Source: Capra hircus
Taxonomy: Eukaryota > Chordata > Mammalia > Artiodactyla > Bovidae
DNA length: 64,000 nucleotides
NCBI RefSeq assembly: GCF_001704415.2
Contig: NC_030811.1
Coordinates: 2,824,501 to 2,888,500, forward strand
Direction of reading: 5' to 3'
The notes beneath the pieces are model-generated. The model was not told the DNA's origin, did not search any database, and saw only the letters and a list, made by a program, of their open reading frames with translations. Within the stretch, counting starts at the first letter, position 1. Each line of letters starts with the position of its first letter. Both the position numbers and the translations under genes were made by a program. This document shows, one piece after another, positions 59,542-64,000 of the stretch.

Positions 59542-59830
59542 CTAAACCAGTCAATCCTAAAGGAAATCAGTCCTGAATATTCAATGGAAGGATTGATGCT
59601 GAAGCTGAAACTCCAACCAACTCATTGGAAAAGATGCTGATGCTGGGAAAGATTGAAGGCAGGAGGAGAAGGGGATGACAGAGGATGAGATGGTTGGATG
59701 GCATCAGTGACTCGATGGATGTCAGTTTGAGCAAGCTCCGGGAGTTGGTGATGGACAGGGAAGCCTGGCGTGCTGCAGTCCATGGGGTTGAAAGAGTCAG
59801 ACACAACTGAGCGACTGAACTGAACTGAAC
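59542..59830 (+). mobile_element. ART2A / BovB 3'-end retroposon
   Basis: Forward copy from CTAAACCAGTCAATCCTAAAG through CAGTCCTGAATATTCAATGG and GATGAGATGGTTGGATGGC to the repeated CTGAACTGAACTGAAC tail. It meets a reverse Bov-tA head to head at 59830/59831. Confidence 0.95.
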
Positions 59831-60037
59831 TTGTTGTTTAGTCACTAAGTTGTGTCCAGCTCTATTGCAACCCCGTGGACTAGCCCACCAGGCTCCTCTG
59901 TCCATGGGGTTTCCCAGGCTCAGATAATAAAGTAGGTTGTCATTTCCTTCTCCAGGGGATCTTTCTGACCCAGGGATCAAACCCACATCTCCTGCATTGC
60001 AGGCGGATTCTTTACCACTGAGCCACCTGGGAAGCCT
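59831..60037 (-). mobile_element. Bov-tA SINE, full length
   Basis: Reverse copy from TTGTTGTTTAGTCACTAAGT to CCACTGAGCCACCTGGGAAG CC. Its tail faces the tail of the ART2A copy on its left. Confidence 0.94.
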
Positions 60038-60954
60038 AGTTAAATAACTATTCACTAGTTAATCATAAATCTAGCATGTCCTTTTATTTCCTCAAACTAT
60101 TCTGCTTCACCTCCCTATTAATATCACAGACAATCAATAGATTATAATCAGTAGTGGGTATTGCGATTAAGGGATGAAGGCTCTCACCTGGGAAGTGTGG
60201 CTTCGGGTGATTGCAGGTGAGACCAGACCATTGTCACACGCAGGATGTACTAGTGAGTGGGGATGTTTAATCTGGGAATGATCCTACCCACCTAGGGAGG
60301 GCTTACAAGGGGCAGAATAAGAACGTTTCCACAACCTTAGGAAAAGACCGTCGGTCCTGTAGTTGTGGTAACACAGAGCCTCGCTGCTTGTTTAGGCCCC
60401 TCCAGTGAATCCAGGACGGTCCAGCTCTGGGAACAGGCACTGCCAGACCAGCCGGTCGGTGTCGGCCGTCACTTCTGACAGTCAGCCCGCTGGGGTGAGG
60501 TGCGCCCCAGTGCACACGCCCCGAAGCAGCAGCGAGCCGACAGCGGCCTTGCTGAGTCACCCCTGCTGGGGGAATGTCCGCTCAGTGTCCCTCTCAACGC
60601 CCTCCCGTCCCCGAGCGCAACACTGTCTCCATCGATGGCGGGTGTCCTGCCCTGCTCCGGGAGATGGTGCCAGACAGATGTAGCTTTCTCTCAATCTGTA
60701 GCAAGCCATGTTTTTATTTCAGGTGCTGTGTGGTGGTTGTATTGGCCTCGGGGAGTTCCATGGATGTTGTTTTGAGGACCCTTCACAGGGTACTTGGACT
60801 ACAGGTGCATTCACAGAGCCCCGGACCCCAGCCGCCTTTGGGTCTGCAGACGCACACCAGTCTCAATGAGCTGAGTGCCAGCCCACTCCACTGGGCTCTT
60901 CTCACTCTCTGTGTTTTGTTATCCAAGGCTTTGCAGCCACATGTGTCTTTGAAT

Positions 60955-61172
60955 GGGCTTCCCCGATGGCTGAGAGTGTAAAGAATCTGCGACGCAGGAG
61001 ACACAGGTGATGCGGGTTCGATTCTTGGGTCAGGAAGATTCCCTGGAGAAGGGAACGGCAACCCACTCCAGTATTCTTTCTAAAAAATCCCATGGACAGA
61101 GGAGCCTGGCAGGCTACAGTCCATGGGGTCACCAAGAGTCAGACATGACCAAGTGACTCAGCATGCACGCAC
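60955..61172 (+). mobile_element. Bov-tA SINE, full length
   Basis: Forward copy: GGGCTTCCCCGATGGCTGAG head, GTTCGATTCTTGGGTCAGG, body ACGGCAACCCACTCCAGTAT and tail GACATGACCAAGTGACTCAG. Confidence 0.93.
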
Positions 61173-62047
61173 ACGTGTGTATTTGAATCAGATCATTCAG
61201 CTTAGGTCTTCGTATCAAATAACTGGACCTTGTTAGAAAGGTGTGCCGTTTGGAAGTCGACTCACATCTTCTTATAAAGCTGTTAGGTCTCTTGCCGGAG
61301 GTATACCACTGAGCAAAAATGTTATGCCATAACCTACTTATTATATTGCTGTTTTCTTTGTTTTGGCTGTTGTTTGTCTAAATATGCAAACTCTTATTTT
61401 CATAGATTTTTTTGGTTTAATTTTTGTCCTGGAATACCTTTTATTTTTCTGTTGAATATAAAAAGGATTGTTCTATAAGATGCTGGCTTTATAAGCTTCT
61501 AATCTTTTCTAAGCCAGACCTGAGGGCTAATGATTTGCAGACCATTAGACTTAATAACCAATTTCTCAAAAAGCAATTGATCTAACTTTGCTTCAAGTTT
61601 TTCACAAAACTTAAGTGAGGGCATTCCCTATCTTGTCGGTCTATGGAATAAATTATCACCTTGTGTAGCTGGCATTCCAGCTCGTTGATTATTGGGTTGG
61701 TCATCATATGGCCTCTGGTCAAGGATCTGAGAAACTGTTCACACACACAGACTGTTGGCCAACCCTGGTGGCCGTTTTCTTGTGTGTCCTGGTTTGTCTT
61801 AGAGTCTCAGCTTTCTTCTTTGTGAACGTCTATTTTAAACTGCACTGTAATCCTAACTCTCACTCTTTTCTTGATAAATGTGAAAAAAAGTTTTTCATAT
61901 AATCTCTGAAAATCAAAATCAACAAATTAACATATTTAAGTTAGAAGACAAACACTAAACAGTTGAGAGTCAGCTTTTTTAGTTGTTCTGCTAAGGCCTT
62001 AAAGTCTAACTCTGAGTTGGTCCTAAAGATTTTGTAACTTTCCAAAA

Positions 62048-64000
62048 CCTCCCCTCAACAGGAGACTGTTGGATCCCACCAAAAAAAGATACCCCACATC
62101 CAAGGGCAAAGGAGAAGCCCCAACAAGATGGGTATGAGGGGCAAAATCGTGTTTAGAATCAAACCTCATACCCATCTGAGATGCTCAGAGGGCTCAAACA
62201 AAACCTTGTGCGTACCAGGACCCAGGGACCCCACAGAGACTGAGCCAGACCTGCCTTTGAGTGTCTGAGTATCTCCTGCAGAGGCTGGGTCAGCAGTGGC
62301 CTGTGCGGGCACAGGGGCTCTGACTGCAGCAGACCTGGGAGGTGTGGCGTGTGGCATAGCCCTCCTGGAGGAGGTCACCACTGGCCCTACCATAGAGCCA
62401 CCGAGCAGATGACCCACAGACTGGAGAACAATTATACCAAAGAAATTCTTGCACTGTTGCAAAAGTTCTAGGACCCACAACAGAATTCCCAACCTGGAGA
62501 TCTGGCAAAGGGACTGAGAACCCAGGGAATTTGACTTTGAAGTCCAGTGGGATTTGCTACAGAACTTCCACAGGAAACGGCACTTGAAGGGCACAGATAA
62601 AACCTTGTGTGCACCAGGACCCAGGAGAAAGCGCAGGAACCCGAGAGACTGAGCCAGACTTGCCAGTGAGCGTCTGGGAGTCTCTGGTGGAGGTGTGGGT
62701 CGACAGTGGCCTGCCGCAGGGTCAGGGGCACTGGAGACGACGGTCCTGGCATATGTCCTTTTGAGGGAGATGCTATCGCCCCTACCGTATTTTGGCCTCA
62801 GGCCAAGCCACAGGGAGGGAACATAGCCCCACCTCAAAACAGAAAGTTGGGTTAAAGCTTTGCTGAGCATGGCCCCACATATCAGGCAAGACCCAGATTC
62901 CCCCACAGCCAATCCCTCCCATTAGGAAGCTCCCGCAAGCCTCTTATCCTTCTCCACCAGAGGGCAGACAGACTGAAAACCACTATCACAGAAAACTAAC
63001 AAAACTGACCCCCTGGCCCACAGCCTTGTCTAACTCAGTGAAACTACGAGCCGTGCTGTGTAGGGCCACCCAAGACAGATGGGTCATGGTGGAGAGTTCT
63101 GACAAAACGTGGTCCGCTGGAGAAGGGAACAGCAAGCCACTTCAGTATTCTTGCCTGGAGAGCCCCTTGAACAGTCAGTTCAGTCGCTCAGTCATGTCCA
63201 ACTCTTTGTACAGGAGGCAGTGATCAAAACCATCCCCAAGCAGAAGAGACGCAACAAGGCAAAATGGTTGTCTCAGGAGGCCTTACAAATAGCTGAGAAA
63301 AGAAGAGAGGCCAAAGGCAAAGCAAAAAAGGAAAGATACACCCACCTGAATACAAAGTTCCAAAGGAAAGCAAGGAAAGAAAAGAAAGCCTTCCTCAGTG
63401 ATCAGTGCAAAGAAATAGAAGAAAACAGTAGAATGGGACGGACTAGAGAACTCTTCCTCTTCAAGAAAATTGGATACCAAGGGAAAATTTCATGCGAAGA
63501 TGGGCACAATAAAGATTAGAAACGGTATGGACCTAACAGAAGCAGAAGATATTAAGAAGAGGTGGCAAGAATACACAGAAGAACTGTACAAAAGAGGTCT
63601 TAATGACCCAGATAACCACGATGGTGTGATCACTCACCTAGAGCCAGACATCCTGGAGTACAAAGTCAGGTTGGCCTTAGGAAGCACTGAACAAAGCTAG
63701 TGGAGGTGATGGAATTCCAGCTGAGCTATTTCAAATCCTAAAAGATGATGCTGTGAAAGTGCTGCACTCAATATGCCAGCAAATTTGGAAAACTCAGCAG
63801 TGGCCACAGGACTGGAAAAGGTCAGTTTTCTTTCCAACCCCAAAGAAAGACAATGCCAAAGAATGTTCAAATTACTGCACAATTGCACTCATCTCACATG
63901 CTAACAAAGTAATGCTCAAAATTCTCCAAGTGAGGCGTCAACAGTATGTGAACCGAGAACTTCCAGATGTGCAAGCTGGTTTTAGAAAAGGCAGAGGAAC
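62048..64000 (+). mobile_element. BovB (RTE) LINE, internally deleted, runs off the window
   Basis: Long 5' region (about 62048-63170) with two related units about 400 bp apart, then a break at about 63172-63210, then coding sequence from TACAGGAGGCAGTGATCAAAAC. The protein pieces are KWLSQEALQIAEKRREAKGK (near 63262-63321), GTIKIRNGMDLTEAEDIKKR (near 63510-63569) and HDGVITHLEPDILEYKV (near 63619-63669), then the start of RT at 63720-64000 up to AGFRKGRG. These sit in at least two frames. The N-terminal endonuclease expected before the first piece is missing. The RT catalytic motif lies beyond the right edge, so its state is unknown. Sense strand is opposite to HTR5A. Confidence 0.9.

Larger units (their letters stand above)
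55980..64000 (-). other. HTR5A intron (partial)
   Basis: Everything 3' of the exon acceptor on this strand belongs to the intron between the two coding exons known for HTR5A. No exon 1 sequence (a TM1-TM5 frame of roughly 740 bp) was found up to 64000, so the intron is longer than 8 kb here. It carries ART2A, Bov-tA, L1 and BovB insertions listed separately; 56083-58061, 58303-59282, 60038-60954 and 61173-62047 are otherwise unassigned. Confidence 0.85.

Noticed and set aside
62166..62912. 248-codon minus-strand open frame
   Set aside because: It lies antisense within the BovB 5' region; no domain is recognisable and the same stretch is dispersed repeat DNA.
56100..64000. Search for HTR5A exon 1
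   Set aside because: No minus-strand frame with TM1-TM5 features was found; the long minus-strand frame there is BovB antisense.

Overview
The window is mammalian nuclear DNA from a ruminant, almost certainly a bovid. The sign is the dense mix of ruminant-specific retroposons: about 20 Bov-tA/BOV-A2 SINE copies, several ART2A (BovB 3'-end) copies, two long BovB (RTE-type LINE) segments, tRNA-derived CHR-2-like SINEs, and a long class II endogenous-retrovirus LTR of the BTLTR1 type. Which bovid it is cannot be decided from this sequence. The repeat calls rest on remembered consensus sequences, not on a database search, so their ends are good to roughly 10-30 bases.

Only one functional protein-coding exon was recognised: the last coding exon of HTR5A (serotonin receptor 5A), minus strand, 55647-55979. 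It encodes the end of intracellular loop 3, TM6, TM7 and the C-terminal tail. Everything from 55980 to 64000 is therefore the HTR5A intron (exon 1 lies beyond the right edge). Everything left of 55647 is 3' UTR and then the intergenic space downstream of HTR5A. In other mammals that side leads towards INSIG1, but no INSIG1 exon is present here.

Layout. 1-13 kb: single-copy-like DNA with scattered SINEs, three MaLR LTR remnants and a 115-bp TG microsatellite. 12-16.1 kb: old antisense L1 DNA broken up by younger insertions. 16.3-16.9 kb: a Bov-tA SINE fused directly to a processed fragment of the CTR9 mRNA. 17-27.4 kb: mostly unassigned single-copy-like DNA, with SINEs, MIRs, a C19 tract and a GTG-rich minisatellite. 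27.7-28.2 kb: a CpG-rich segment with ETS-, YY1- and NRF1-like motifs and a splice-donor-like site. 28.2-31.1 kb: a GT-rich minisatellite split by a solitary antisense ERV LTR. 33-42 kb: L1 remnants, an antisense BovB 3' half and an MLT2-type LTR inserted in an L1. 42-55 kb: MER/hAT remnants, SINEs, L1 3' end, MaLR LTRs and unassigned DNA. 55.6-64 kb: HTR5A exon and intron, the latter ending in an internally deleted sense-strand BovB that runs off the window.

No RNA gene, CRISPR array, bacterial-type operon or intact mobile element was found, and I saw no convincing new biological system. The most worthwhile leads are the SINE-CTR9 chimera, the LTR-split minisatellite, the CpG-rich promoter-like segment and the repeated units in the BovB 5' region.
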